Part shown: in pieces, positions 6,382 through 13,111 of the stretch | Layout of the letters: each line of letters opens with the position of its first letter | Position numbering within the stretch: the first letter of the stretch is position 1 | Assembly: GCA_023418705.1 (NCBI GenBank) | Contig: JAEZYZ010000182.1 | Span: 1-13,111 of the forward strand | Reading direction: 5' to 3' | Length of the DNA: 13,111 bases | Source of the DNA: Pseudomonadota bacterium | GTDB taxonomy: Bacteria; Myxococcota_A; Polyangia; Polyangiales; Polyangiaceae | Position numbers and translations under genes: made by a program | Notes under the pieces: generated by a model | What the model was told of the DNA's origin: nothing | The model's database searches: none | Seen by the model: only the letters and a program-made list of their open reading frames with translations

Positions 6382-7140
6382 ATGGAGACCCGTGGCAAGC
6401 TGGAGACGATGTCCATCCCTACGATCGGGCGCGCTGTGTTGGAGACGTTGGCGATCAGCGTGCCGACGCTCATTCAGGGTGCGCTCGGTCAACTGACGGG
6501 GGAGGTGTGCGATCGCCGGCTCGATCGATGGTCGCGACGCCTGTTGAAGCAGGCGGGCGTCACGCTCGTCGTGCGCGGAGGGGAAGGGTTGGAGCCGGGA
6601 GAGGCGCTGGTCGTGATGAGCAATCACCAGTCACTGTACGACATCCCCGCGCTTTATCAGGCTCTGGGTATCCGGCTGCGCATGGTGGCAAAGAAGGAGC
6701 TCTTCCGCGTGCCCATCTGGTCGACCGCGATGCGCGCGGCCGGGTTCATCGAGCTCGATCGAGGCGACCATCAGCGCGCGGTCGAGAGCCTGGCGCGGGC
6801 GCGGCAGGCGCTGCAGGAAGGGACGAGCATTTGGATCGCGCCGGAGGGCACGCGTAGCATCGACGGACAGCTCGGACCCTTCAAGCAAGGCGGCTTTCAC
6901 CTCGCGCTGGAGACGGGCGCTCGCATCCTGCCGGTCAGCATCGACGGCACGCGACAGGTGCTGGCCGCCCACGGCACGAAGGTCCATCGCGGCAAGACGG
7001 TACGCGTCACCATTGGCGCCCCCATCGAGGCGGCGGCCTACGGGGAGGATCGTCGCAAGGAGCTGGCGGACGCCGTCCGGCAGGCGATCGCTCGGCACCT
7101 GCCGGTCTCCGACGCCGCCGAGATGCGGCCGCGCCCCTGA
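6382..7140 (+). CDS. 1-acyl-sn-glycerol-3-phosphate acyltransferase (PlsC/LPLAT family)
   Basis: This 252-residue protein is expected to transfer an acyl chain to lysophosphatidic acid at the inner membrane, making phosphatidic acid for phospholipid synthesis. The visible motifs are NHQSLYD (catalytic H82-x4-D87), the KKELFRVPIW stretch, EGTRS (E155-R158, glycerophosphate binding), KQGGFHLA, and LPVSIDGT. The N-terminal region (about 15-40) is weakly hydrophobic, and the length is normal for a bacterial PlsC. Two starts are possible: ATG at 6382, or ATG at 6409, which has GGAG four bases ahead of it. The second would remove nine residues and no conserved feature. The gene follows the HTTM pair on the same strand after 174 bases and converges on the next gene with 13 bases between the stops. 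A related lysophospholipid substrate cannot be excluded. Confidence 0.92.
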   Translation: METRGKLETMSIPTIGRAVLETLAISVPTLIQGALGQLTGEVCDRRLDRWSRRLLKQAGVTLVVRGGEGLEPGEALVVMSNHQSLYDIPALYQALGIRLRMVAKKELFRVPIWSTAMRAAGFIELDRGDHQRAVESLARARQALQEGTSIWIAPEGTRSIDGQLGPFKQGGFHLALETGARILPVSIDGTRQVLAAHGTKVHRGKTVRVTIGAPIEAAAYGEDRRKELADAVRQAIARHLPVSDAAEMRPRP

Positions 7141-7153
7141 GGGCCGGCGGCGT

Positions 7154-9619
7154 CTACCCCGCCTCTGCCTGGGCCTCGGCCTGCGTTTCGGCCCGCGCCT
7201 CGGCCTCGCCGTTCTCCGGAGCCGCCGCTCGATCCGCGCTGTCCGGCAGGTCCGCCACGGGGGGCGGCGCCGCCGCGTCCTTTTGCGCTGGCTCACCGGG
7301 TTCGGGCGCGCTCGAAACCCAATGAAAGGGGATCACGCGGCCGAACGGCTTTGCGTAGTCGTGCAGCAGCAGCACCGTCAACCACCAGGTGATGGCGCAG
7401 AAAAGGAGCACGGTGGCCAGATAAAAATGCAGGTCCAGGTTCGAGACCAGCACGGTGAAATATTGGGCGGCGCAAAGCCCGAGCGCCGTCATCCAGATCA
7501 TCCCATCCATCGCGCTGATCGGCCGCTCGGCAGACGCCACTTCGGTCGCCAGCAGCGGGAGCAGGAAGATCACGTGGATGTAGTAGTTGGCCGGGTAGAA
7601 CACGACCGGGATGAGCAAGATGCCGAGCGCGGCGGCCTGGTGGTAGGGCCTGCGCCGAGCGCCGAGCGCGATCGCGGCCAGATAGGCTGCGAGCAAGCCG
7701 ATGTAGAGCGGCATGCGTGAGGCCAGGATCCGCGCTTGCGAGAAATCGGACCCGGCCACCAGACTGCGCAGGCTGACGTGATTGGTGTGGGGATCCCGCG
7801 AAAGCAGCGAGACCTTGTGCAGCCACTCCACCCACCGATCGACCCCGAAGATGATCGAGGTGATCACCAGCGCGGCGACCACGCACGCCGCAGCGCCCAG
7901 CGCCACCTTGAGGATGTCCCCATGGGCTTCGCGGAGGGTCGCCCAGCTCGGCCACCGCTTGGTGGTTCGGTGCTGGTCGACCACCCACCAGAGCACGGGA
8001 AGGCCCGCCGCGACCCCGACCACCACCGGGAACGCTCGAATCAGCGCCGCGAGCCCGAGGAAGATGCCCGCGGTCCAGAACCAGCGCCGCTTCAGGGCGC
8101 AGATGCCGAAGCCGAGATACGCCATCCAGTCGTGGCGTAAGGTGGCCCCGCCCCAATTCGTGCCGAACATATAAAAGTCGTTCGCGCCGAAGACCACGCA
8201 CGCCACGAACGCCGTGCGCGGTCCAAAGGTGAAGCCGATCGCCAAAAACGTCAGGAGCAGCAGGATGGGATCGAGCGCGGCTCCGATCAAAAGCGTCGTG
8301 TCGGAGGCGTCGGTGTTCGCGAACAGCAGGCGGGCGATCGCGATCCAGACGGGCGTGGCGTTGCCGCCGTGATCGTGCAGGGTCCTCAAGAAGTCCGGAC
8401 CCATGTGGTCCTGGAAGTACTTCATGTCGTCGAGGAGCGAGCGCCACCGCTCCTCGGAGAAGCGACCCTTGATCGCGCGCACCTGATCTTCGACATCCGC
8501 GACCCGAACCATGCGGTGGGTGGTCAGATCCCTGAGCTCGGTCGAACGCAGCGGGGCGAGGTTGCCGTTGTATCGGTTGTCTGCCACGGCAGCGACGCTG
8601 GCGAGGTACACGCCGTCGAACCCGAGCTCTTCGAAGTACTTGGCCTGGGGGAAGTAGACGCGCGTGTCGAACGTGTGGATGAAGCTCGGCTGCCCTCGAC
8701 CCTGGTCGTAAAACTGCGGCTTACCCAGGTTGAAGAACGACATGAAGGAAACGAACGCGCAGATCCCCAGGGTCGAGAGCGTCACGACTCGGTGCGCCGG
8801 GTACTTGCGCGGCGGGAACACCTCGCGCAACACCACGACGGCGGCGAGCAAGCCCATCGACCCTCGTAGCAGCGACAGGCTGCGAGGGTCCACGTGACCG
8901 AAAAGCTGCGGGACGAGGCCGACGGCGCCCCACGCAACCCACCCGACGAGCAACGACAGCCACCACCAGCGCATGCGGGCGTGGGCCAGCACCACCAGGC
9001 CGGCGGCCGCCATGACGAACATGAGGATCGAGCTGCGGAGGCGCTCCCCCGCTGGCAGTCCACGGGACCGGCGCGGCGCGGCTTGGGCGCTGGGATCCGA
9101 GAAGAGTTGGAACTCCGAGACGGAGAAGCGACCGTCGCCGCCCTCGGCCCGCAGGCGAACGTAGCGGGCCTCCACCGGCGGAGGGGTGTCGCTGCGCTGG
9201 CGCAGGCCGCGCTCGGGCGTCGAGGGGGCCTGCCAGAAGGGTTGATAGTCCTGCCCGTCCTTGGAGACCTCCACGACGTAGCGATCGTCGTGGTCGGCCT
9301 GCAGGTACGCCGACGCCAGCCGAGTGGGTTGCCCGAGGTCGTACAGCACGAACGCAGCCCGCGAGCGCAGCTCCGCGGTCAAATCCGAGGACCAATCGCC
9401 GCCTTCGAAGTCGGCGACGCCGTCGGTCAACACGCTGGCATCGGACACACCAGCGGCCTTGGTCGGCGTGCGCCCATGCAACACGCCATGTTCGTGCGAG
9501 CCGGAGCTGCTCGACGACCCGCGCTGGCATCCGAAAGGCAAGAGCGCGAAGAGCGCAAGGAGGATCACTAAGAGGGTCTGGCGGCGAGAGCTCGCTGTGC
9601 CCGTCGATATCCGTTGCAT
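7154..9619 (-). CDS. GT-C-type membrane glycosyltransferase with an N-terminal F5/8C (discoidin-like) domain
   Basis: This 821-residue protein begins with a hydrophobic signal or anchor segment (about 15-31, ending LLPFGC; C31 is a poor lipobox because Pro and Phe precede Gly). Residues about 55-175 look like an F5/8 type C / galactose-binding-like domain: FVLYDLGQPTRLASAYLQ, then RYVVEVSKDGQDYQPFW and ARYVRLRAEGGDGRFSVSEFQLF. From about 197 the protein is a multi-span membrane protein resembling GT-C enzymes of the GT87/PMT type. TFDTRVYFPQAKYF (D318) follows the early membrane segments, where these enzymes keep their catalytic acidic residue, and LIRAFPVV (about 526-533) resembles the basic-x-F-P motif of GT87. 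The likely role is transfer of a sugar from a polyprenyl-phosphate donor outside the membrane. The acceptor is unknown. The C-terminal tail (about 770-821) is Pro/Ala/Glu-rich and disordered. It is divergent from the exonuclease gene. Confidence 0.75.
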   Translation of the reverse strand: MQRISTGTASSRRQTLLVILLALFALLPFGCQRGSSSSSGSHEHGVLHGRTPTKAAGVSDASVLTDGVADFEGGDWSSDLTAELRSRAAFVLYDLGQPTRLASAYLQADHDDRYVVEVSKDGQDYQPFWQAPSTPERGLRQRSDTPPPVEARYVRLRAEGGDGRFSVSEFQLFSDPSAQAAPRRSRGLPAGERLRSSILMFVMAAAGLVVLAHARMRWWWLSLLVGWVAWGAVGLVPQLFGHVDPRSLSLLRGSMGLLAAVVVLREVFPPRKYPAHRVVTLSTLGICAFVSFMSFFNLGKPQFYDQGRGQPSFIHTFDTRVYFPQAKYFEELGFDGVYLASVAAVADNRYNGNLAPLRSTELRDLTTHRMVRVADVEDQVRAIKGRFSEERWRSLLDDMKYFQDHMGPDFLRTLHDHGGNATPVWIAIARLLFANTDASDTTLLIGAALDPILLLLTFLAIGFTFGPRTAFVACVVFGANDFYMFGTNWGGATLRHDWMAYLGFGICALKRRWFWTAGIFLGLAALIRAFPVVVGVAAGLPVLWWVVDQHRTTKRWPSWATLREAHGDILKVALGAAACVVAALVITSIIFGVDRWVEWLHKVSLLSRDPHTNHVSLRSLVAGSDFSQARILASRMPLYIGLLAAYLAAIALGARRRPYHQAAALGILLIPVVFYPANYYIHVIFLLPLLATEVASAERPISAMDGMIWMTALGLCAAQYFTVLVSNLDLHFYLATVLLFCAITWWLTVLLLHDYAKPFGRVIPFHWVSSAPEPGEPAQKDAAAPPPVADLPDSADRAAAPENGEAEARAETQAEAQAEAG

Positions 9620-9814
9620 GCGGGCGCAAGACTAGCAGAAGCGCGGTCGCTGGTGGGGGGCGCCCAGCCGTCCGCGTCCCAGCGCGTTCATGCGAAGTAT
9701 TGGCCGGATCTGCATCGGTTTTTCGCGCCTCGGGCCGGTCCGCGTCGTCCCCCGCCGAGTTGCGTCACCCCCTTCTTGGACCACCGTCAGGCGTCGGAAA
9801 ATGCGCTAAGCCCC

Positions 9815-9818
9815 GGAG
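9815..9818 (+). promoter_or_regulatory. Ribosome binding site that sets the exonuclease III start
   Basis: GGAG sits two bases before the ATG at 9821. The reading frame is open much further upstream, but that extension has no family similarity, and the protein from this ATG begins MRLLCWNVNGIR, as exonuclease III does. Confidence 0.6.
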
Positions 9819-9820
9819 CG

Positions 9821-10642
9821 ATGCGCCTGCTCTGCTGGAACGTGAACGGTATCCGCTCGGCCGCTCGCAAGGGCCTGCTCCAGTGGATGGCTGCGGAGCA
9901 GCCGGACGTGCTGGCCGTGCAGGAGACGCGGATCGATCGCTCGAGCCTGCCGCCGGAGCTCGAACGGCCGCTCGGCTACCACGCCGCCTGGACGTTCCCC
10001 GCGCGCAAAGGTTATAGCGGCGTCGCGACGTTCTCGCGCGAGCCGCCGGTGTCGGTAGAGCGAAGCCTGGGCCTGCCCGCGTTCGACGACGAGGGGCGCT
10101 TCGTCGCCACCGAGCTCGAGCGCTTCGTCTTGTTCAACGTCTACTTTCCCAAAGGCAGCGGGACGCTGCGCGACAACAGCCGCGTGCCCTACAAGCTCGC
10201 TTTCTACGACGCGATCTTCGCCCACATCGCGCGCGTGCGGGAAGTGACGGGAAAGCCGGTCGTCGTTGCCGGCGATTTCAACACGGCCCACCAGAACATC
10301 GACCTGAAGAACTGGCGAACGAACCAGAAGACGAGCGGGTTTTTGCCCGAGGAGCGGCTGAGCTTCGAGCGCCATTTGCGCCGTGGCTTCGTGGACATCT
10401 TTCGTGAGCTGTACCCCGAACGGGTACAGTACACCTGGTGGAGCCAGCGGTTTGGGGTGCGGGAGAAGAACGTCGGCTGGCGCATCGACTACATCTGGAT
10501 CGACGAGGCGCTCCGCTCCCACGTCCGTGACGCCTTCATCCTGGACCACGTCCGCGGCAGCGACCATTGCCCCGTCGGAATCGCCTTCGACTTTGCCGAG
10601 GGGTCCGGGCGCCGGTCGAGATCGAGATCGAGATCGAGATAG
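9821..10642 (+). CDS. xth: Exodeoxyribonuclease III / AP endonuclease (XthA family)
   Basis: This 273-residue protein has close to the usual family length (268 in E. coli). It cleaves DNA at abasic sites and removes 3' blocking groups in cytoplasmic base-excision repair, using a divalent metal. The endonuclease/exonuclease/phosphatase fold signatures are all present: WNVNGIRSA at the N-terminus, QETRID (E35, metal ligand), NVYFPKGSG (Y108), GDFNTAHQNIDLKNW (D152, N154), GWRIDYIWI, and the terminal SDHCPVGI with D248 and H249. Positions agree almost exactly with E34, Y109, D151 and N153 of the E. coli enzyme. The oddity is the C-terminus, where four copies of a CGAGAT hexamer encode an Arg-Ser tail after the end of the fold. 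It is divergent from the glycosyltransferase gene, with 201 bases between the starts. Confidence 0.95.
   Translation: MRLLCWNVNGIRSAARKGLLQWMAAEQPDVLAVQETRIDRSSLPPELERPLGYHAAWTFPARKGYSGVATFSREPPVSVERSLGLPAFDDEGRFVATELERFVLFNVYFPKGSGTLRDNSRVPYKLAFYDAIFAHIARVREVTGKPVVVAGDFNTAHQNIDLKNWRTNQKTSGFLPEERLSFERHLRRGFVDIFRELYPERVQYTWWSQRFGVREKNVGWRIDYIWIDEALRSHVRDAFILDHVRGSDHCPVGIAFDFAEGSGRRSRSRSRSR
10617..10640 (+). repeat. Hexanucleotide tandem repeat (CGAGAT x4) at the end of the exonuclease gene
   Basis: Four perfect CGAGAT units end in the stop codon of the exonuclease gene (the final T starts TAG). They encode the alternating Arg-Ser tail. Because the unit is six bases, a change in copy number would lengthen or shorten the tail without a frameshift. 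Confidence 0.9.
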
Positions 10643-10699
10643 ACGGCCTCACGAGCATCCCCCTTTCCGCGCCTTTGCTGCCTGCCGCACCCGCCGCGC

Positions 10700-10728
10700 T
10701 TTACACGTAGCAAGCTTTGGGCTCTCAT
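10700..10728 (+). promoter_or_regulatory. Candidate promoter for the YjgN-M48 pair
   Basis: TTTACA (10700-10705) matches five of six -35 bases. After 17 bases, TCTCAT (10723-10728) matches four of six -10 bases. The ATG at 10737 is only eight bases beyond, so the transcript would be leaderless or nearly so, in keeping with the weak Shine-Dalgarno here. Confidence 0.4.
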
Positions 10729-10736
10729 GGTCGAAG

Positions 10737-11825
10737 ATGGACCCCTCCCATTTTCACCCTTATGCTTTGCCGGTCACGGCCGCGGCGCCGCCCCCGGTCT
10801 ACCTGCCGCCGCCGACGCGGGAAGTGCCCTTCCGCTTCACCGGCAACGCCAAGGATTACTTTCGGATCTGGATCATCAACGTGGCGCTCACGCTGGTGAC
10901 GCTCGGCGTGTACTCGGCTTGGGCGAAGGTCCGCACCAAGCAATACTTTTATCGCAACACCTGGCTCGAGGACAATAGCTTCGAGTATCTGGCCGATCCG
11001 ATCCGCATCCTCAAGGGGCGCGTGATCATGGCCGTGGCGCTCGGGCTCCTGTTCGGCGCCCAATACTATTCGCTGCCGCTCTATTTGGTCCTGCTCGGCT
11101 TGATGGTGCTGGCGACCCCGCTCGTGGTGGTCAAGTCGCTGGCGTTCAACGCGCGAAACTCGGCCTACCGAAACATTCGCTTCAGCTTCATGGGCAACGC
11201 GGGGGAGGCGTTTGGGATCTACCTGCAGATGGTCTTGGTCTACGCCGGGACGTGCGGCATGGGGTATCCCTACGCGCAGTGGCGGCTGACGGATTTCGTG
11301 GTGCAGCGGCACCTGTACGGCGACGAACGGTTTACCTGGTCGACCAAGAGCCACGAGTACTTCGCGATATTCTTGATGGCGATGCTCGTCTCCGTCCCGG
11401 TCTACGCCGTCGCGGTCGGGCTGATGGTGGGCATGACGGTGCTCGAGGGCTCGGAGTCGGAGGCGGCGCTGTTGCCATTGGGGCTGTTTTATGCGGGTTC
11501 GTTGGTGCCGGCCGGCTACGTGCGCGCCAAGATGGCCAACGCCCTGTACAGCGGCGTCAGCATCGGTCCCCATCGGTTGGTGAGCGACCAGCGCCCGTGG
11601 GACGTGATCAAGCTGTACGTGACCAACGCCCTCGCGATCATCGGGTCGTTGGGCCTGTTGGTGCCGTGGGCGAAGGTTCGGTTGGCGCGCTACCGGGCGG
11701 AGCATCTGAAGCTCGTCGCGGTGGGACCGCTGCGAGCGGGCAGCTACGATCTGGCCGGCCATGCCAGCGCGGTGGGTGACGCGGCGCAGGACCTCGGCGA
11801 TTTCGACCTCGACGTCGGGCTATGA
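10737..11825 (+). CDS. YjgN/DUF898 family inner-membrane protein
   Basis: This 362-residue multi-span protein starts with a Pro-rich soluble segment (residues 1-35), then VPFRFTGNAKDYFRIWIIN. It carries the two repeated signatures of the family: LGVYSAWAKVRTKQYFYRNTW near residue 60 and a second copy, GLLVPWAKVRLARYRAEHLKL, near the C-terminus. Six or more hydrophobic segments lie between and around these motifs. The biochemical function of the family is unknown. The start at 10737 is the first in-frame ATG giving a family-like N-terminus; the frame is open upstream into the exonuclease gene, but that part is the repeat read in another frame. The stop overlaps the next start (ATGA at 11822-11825), so the membrane protein and the M48 protease are translationally coupled and probably act together. 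Confidence 0.88.
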   Translation: MDPSHFHPYALPVTAAAPPPVYLPPPTREVPFRFTGNAKDYFRIWIINVALTLVTLGVYSAWAKVRTKQYFYRNTWLEDNSFEYLADPIRILKGRVIMAVALGLLFGAQYYSLPLYLVLLGLMVLATPLVVVKSLAFNARNSAYRNIRFSFMGNAGEAFGIYLQMVLVYAGTCGMGYPYAQWRLTDFVVQRHLYGDERFTWSTKSHEYFAIFLMAMLVSVPVYAVAVGLMVGMTVLEGSESEAALLPLGLFYAGSLVPAGYVRAKMANALYSGVSIGPHRLVSDQRPWDVIKLYVTNALAIIGSLGLLVPWAKVRLARYRAEHLKLVAVGPLRAGSYDLAGHASAVGDAAQDLGDFDLDVGL

Positions 11826-12829
11826 TCGAGCTGTCCGCCACGTACTACGACGGGAACAGCTCGGACGGCACGCCGGTGACCCTGCGCTTCGAGCCCGGGG
11901 GACCCCTGCGCATCGAAGGCCTGCTCGAGCCGCTCGAGGTGGCCGCCGACGCGGTGCGCGTCGCCCCGCGGCTCGGTGACACGGTCCGTTCGCTGCGTTT
12001 GCCCGGCGGCGCGTCGTGCGAGGCGATCGATAACGATGGCGTCGACGCGCTCGCGCGGGCGCTGGGCCAGGGCCGGCGTTCGGGATGGATCCATCGGCTC
12101 GAGAGCCACTGGCGCTTCGCGCTCTTGGCGCTCGCCCTGGTGGTGGCGGTGGTCGTCGTCGGCATCCAGCTGGTGATCCCAAAGCTGGCCGAGCACGTGG
12201 CGCGCAACGTGCCGGAGGAGCTCGCCTACGACCTGGGGCGGGGGACGCTGGCCACCTTGGACGAGGCGCTGTTTTCCCCGTCGCAGCTGCCAGAGGATCG
12301 CCGCGCTGGGCTCGCGCGGGCCTTCGACGGCATCGCGAGCGTGTTCCCGGACTTGCCCCTCCGGCTCGAGTTTCGGCGGGCCGGGTTCCCCAATGCCTTC
12401 GCGCTGCCGGACGGCACCGTGGTGGTGACCGACGAGCTGGTCACGCTGGCGGAGCGCGACGAGCAAGTGGTGAGCGTGCTCGCGCACGAGGTCGGGCACG
12501 TGCACCACCGTCACTCGCTGCGGATGGCGCTAGAGAGCTCGTCGGTGGCGTTGCTCGCTGGCGTCGTCCTCGGGGACGCGACCCAGCTCGTGGCGGTGGC
12601 CAGCGCGCTGCCCGCGGTCTACGCCAACGCGCATTATTCGAGGTCGCACGAGGTCGAGGCCGACACGTTCGCTCTGGCGTACATGGATCGCTCGGGGCTG
12701 CCGCGCCGGCACTTCGCCGACATGCTTGAAGCCCTGCAGCGCGCGGTCTCCGGCAGCCGTGAACCGGGCAAGAGTTACCTGAGCTCCCACCCGCCGACGA
12801 GCGATCGGGTGCGGCGCTTTCGTCAGTGA
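11822..12829 (+). CDS. M48 family zinc metalloprotease with N-terminal soluble domain and membrane anchor
   Basis: This 335-residue protein has an N-terminal soluble domain of about 85 residues (ATYYDGNSSDGTPVTLRFEP), resembling the small domain that precedes M48 peptidases beside YjgN genes (probably DUF7092). One membrane segment follows at about 101-123, then the protease domain. The zinc site is complete: HEVGH (H222, E223, H226) with the third ligand E277 in YSRSHEVEADTFA, and D281 conserved. The SRxxExEAD form and the C-terminal SSHPPTSDRVRRF are typical of the BepA/Oma1/LoiP branch (M48C). The topology places the protease domain outside the cytoplasm if the N-terminal domain is inside. 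Likely work is degradation of misfolded or regulatory envelope proteins (family inference). The start has no Shine-Dalgarno and depends on the ATGA overlap with the YjgN gene. Confidence 0.92.
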   Translation: MIELSATYYDGNSSDGTPVTLRFEPGGPLRIEGLLEPLEVAADAVRVAPRLGDTVRSLRLPGGASCEAIDNDGVDALARALGQGRRSGWIHRLESHWRFALLALALVVAVVVVGIQLVIPKLAEHVARNVPEELAYDLGRGTLATLDEALFSPSQLPEDRRAGLARAFDGIASVFPDLPLRLEFRRAGFPNAFALPDGTVVVTDELVTLAERDEQVVSVLAHEVGHVHHRHSLRMALESSSVALLAGVVLGDATQLVAVASALPAVYANAHYSRSHEVEADTFALAYMDRSGLPRRHFADMLEALQRAVSGSREPGKSYLSSHPPTSDRVRRFRQ

Positions 12830-12875
12830 GGGTGGGAGTCGATCGCACCCGCATCCACCCGACGACCTGTGGAGC

Positions 12876-12905
12876 TTGCTGGTGTTCGGGCGATCGGCTT
12901 AGAGT
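12876..12905 (+). promoter_or_regulatory. Weak promoter candidate for the lipoprotein gene
   Basis: TTGCTG (12876-12881) and TAGAGT (12900-12905) are 18 bases apart and 12 bases before the ATG at 12918. The -10 matches four of six bases and the -35 only three. Confidence 0.3.
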
Positions 12906-12917
12906 GTCGGCTGGATC

Positions 12918-13111
12918 ATGCTCGCCCGAAATCTCTCGTGGGTCGCTCTGTTGCTGTGTTCGGGCGCTGCTGCCTCCTGCGGCTCCGAAGCGACGAAGGG
13001 GCCGCCCGGCGGCAGCGGTGGCGCCGCGGGCAGCGGCGCTGCCGGAAACACCGGCGGGGCCGCGGGCGCCGCGGGAACGAGCGGCGGGGCAGCGGGTGCC
13101 GGAATGGGTGG
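12918..13111 (+). CDS. Putative lipoprotein with Gly/Ala/Ser-rich linker (3' end outside window)
   Basis: Sixty-four codons are visible. The N-terminus is a short lipoprotein signal peptide: Arg4, a hydrophobic core WVALLLCSGA, and a lipobox AASC with the anchor cysteine at residue 21. From about residue 29 to the edge the sequence is almost only Gly, Ala, Ser, Thr and Asn in GGAAG-like units. Such linkers are common between the lipid anchor and the functional domain of surface lipoproteins in Sorangium-type myxobacteria. The functional domain is outside the window, so no activity can be assigned. The start is the only ATG giving a signal peptide; its ribosome binding site is weak. Confidence 0.75.
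   Translation, partial: MLARNLSWVALLLCSGAAASCGSEATKGPPGGSGGAAGSGAAGNTGGAAGAAGTSGGAAGAGMG
12999..13111 (+). repeat. Degenerate GC-rich repeat coding for the Gly/Ala/Ser linker
   Basis: Imperfect units of the GGCGGxGCxGCGGGx kind repeat to the window edge and encode GGAAG-like peptides. The units differ at third positions, so this is an old, drifted repeat rather than a recent expansion. Confidence 0.65.

Noticed and set aside
7141..7163. Possible shared terminator between the convergent plsC and glycosyltransferase genes (GGCGG / CCGCC)
   Set aside because: Only five base pairs, an eight-base loop, no T-run on either side, and part of it lies in coding sequence.
9614..9820. N-terminal extension of exonuclease III by 69 codons
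   Set aside because: The extension has no family similarity; a ribosome binding site and the canonical MRLLCWNVNGIR start are at 9821. The 201-base gap holds no other feature I can support.
12830..12860. Hairpin after the M48 gene (GGGTGG with CCACCC)
   Set aside because: Six base pairs, a loop of 19 bases and no T-run; a competing five-base pairing exists. Too weak to call a terminator.
1..13111. CRISPR array, prophage, insertion sequence or biosynthetic cluster
   Set aside because: No regularly spaced repeats, transposase or integrase motifs, terminal inverted repeats, or PKS/NRPS domains were seen.

Overview
The window is GC-rich DNA with long, densely packed genes. The gene types point to a myxobacterium-like bacterium, most likely of the Sorangium/Polyangium type (inference). 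The main clues are a zinc-ribbon plus GYF protein built like the gliding-motility protein GltJ/AgmX, fused HTTM/DCC membrane proteins, and a lipoprotein with a Gly/Ala/Ser-rich linker after its lipid-anchor cysteine. No rRNA, tRNA, CRISPR array, insertion sequence or phage gene was seen.

Layout. (1) Bases 1-1916, minus strand: N-terminal 638 codons of a large zinc-ribbon/GYF/one-TM protein that runs off the left edge. (2) 1917-2248: a 332-base divergent intergenic region, comparatively AT-rich near 2000-2070, with a promoter candidate, an 11-base direct repeat and a strong hairpin. (3) 2249-6207, plus strand: two tandem paralogous HTTM proteins overlapping by ATGA. (4) 6382-7140, plus: a PlsC-type acyltransferase, probably with its own promoter. 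(5) 7154-9619, minus: a large membrane protein joining an F5/8C-like carbohydrate-binding domain to a GT-C-type glycosyltransferase, convergent with plsC. (6) 9821-10642, plus: exonuclease III with an Arg-Ser repeat tail. (7) 10737-12829, plus: a YjgN/DUF898 membrane protein overlapping (ATGA) an M48 zinc metalloprotease. (8) 12918 to the right edge, plus: start of a lipoprotein.

The most interesting part is the HTTM pair. HTTM is the membrane domain shared with vitamin K-dependent gamma-carboxylase. Both proteins keep the lysine that aligns with the carboxylase catalytic base. Both carry a DCC (DUF393) thioredoxin-like region and the same C-terminal W-x-[ML]-F-A-P module. Only the first keeps the redox cysteines; in the second all three aligned cysteines are replaced (Ser, Ser, Ala). 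Translational coupling, homology and asymmetric loss of the redox site suggest a two-subunit membrane enzyme with divided labour. Its substrate is unknown. The YjgN-M48 pair looks like a second, membrane quality-control type unit.
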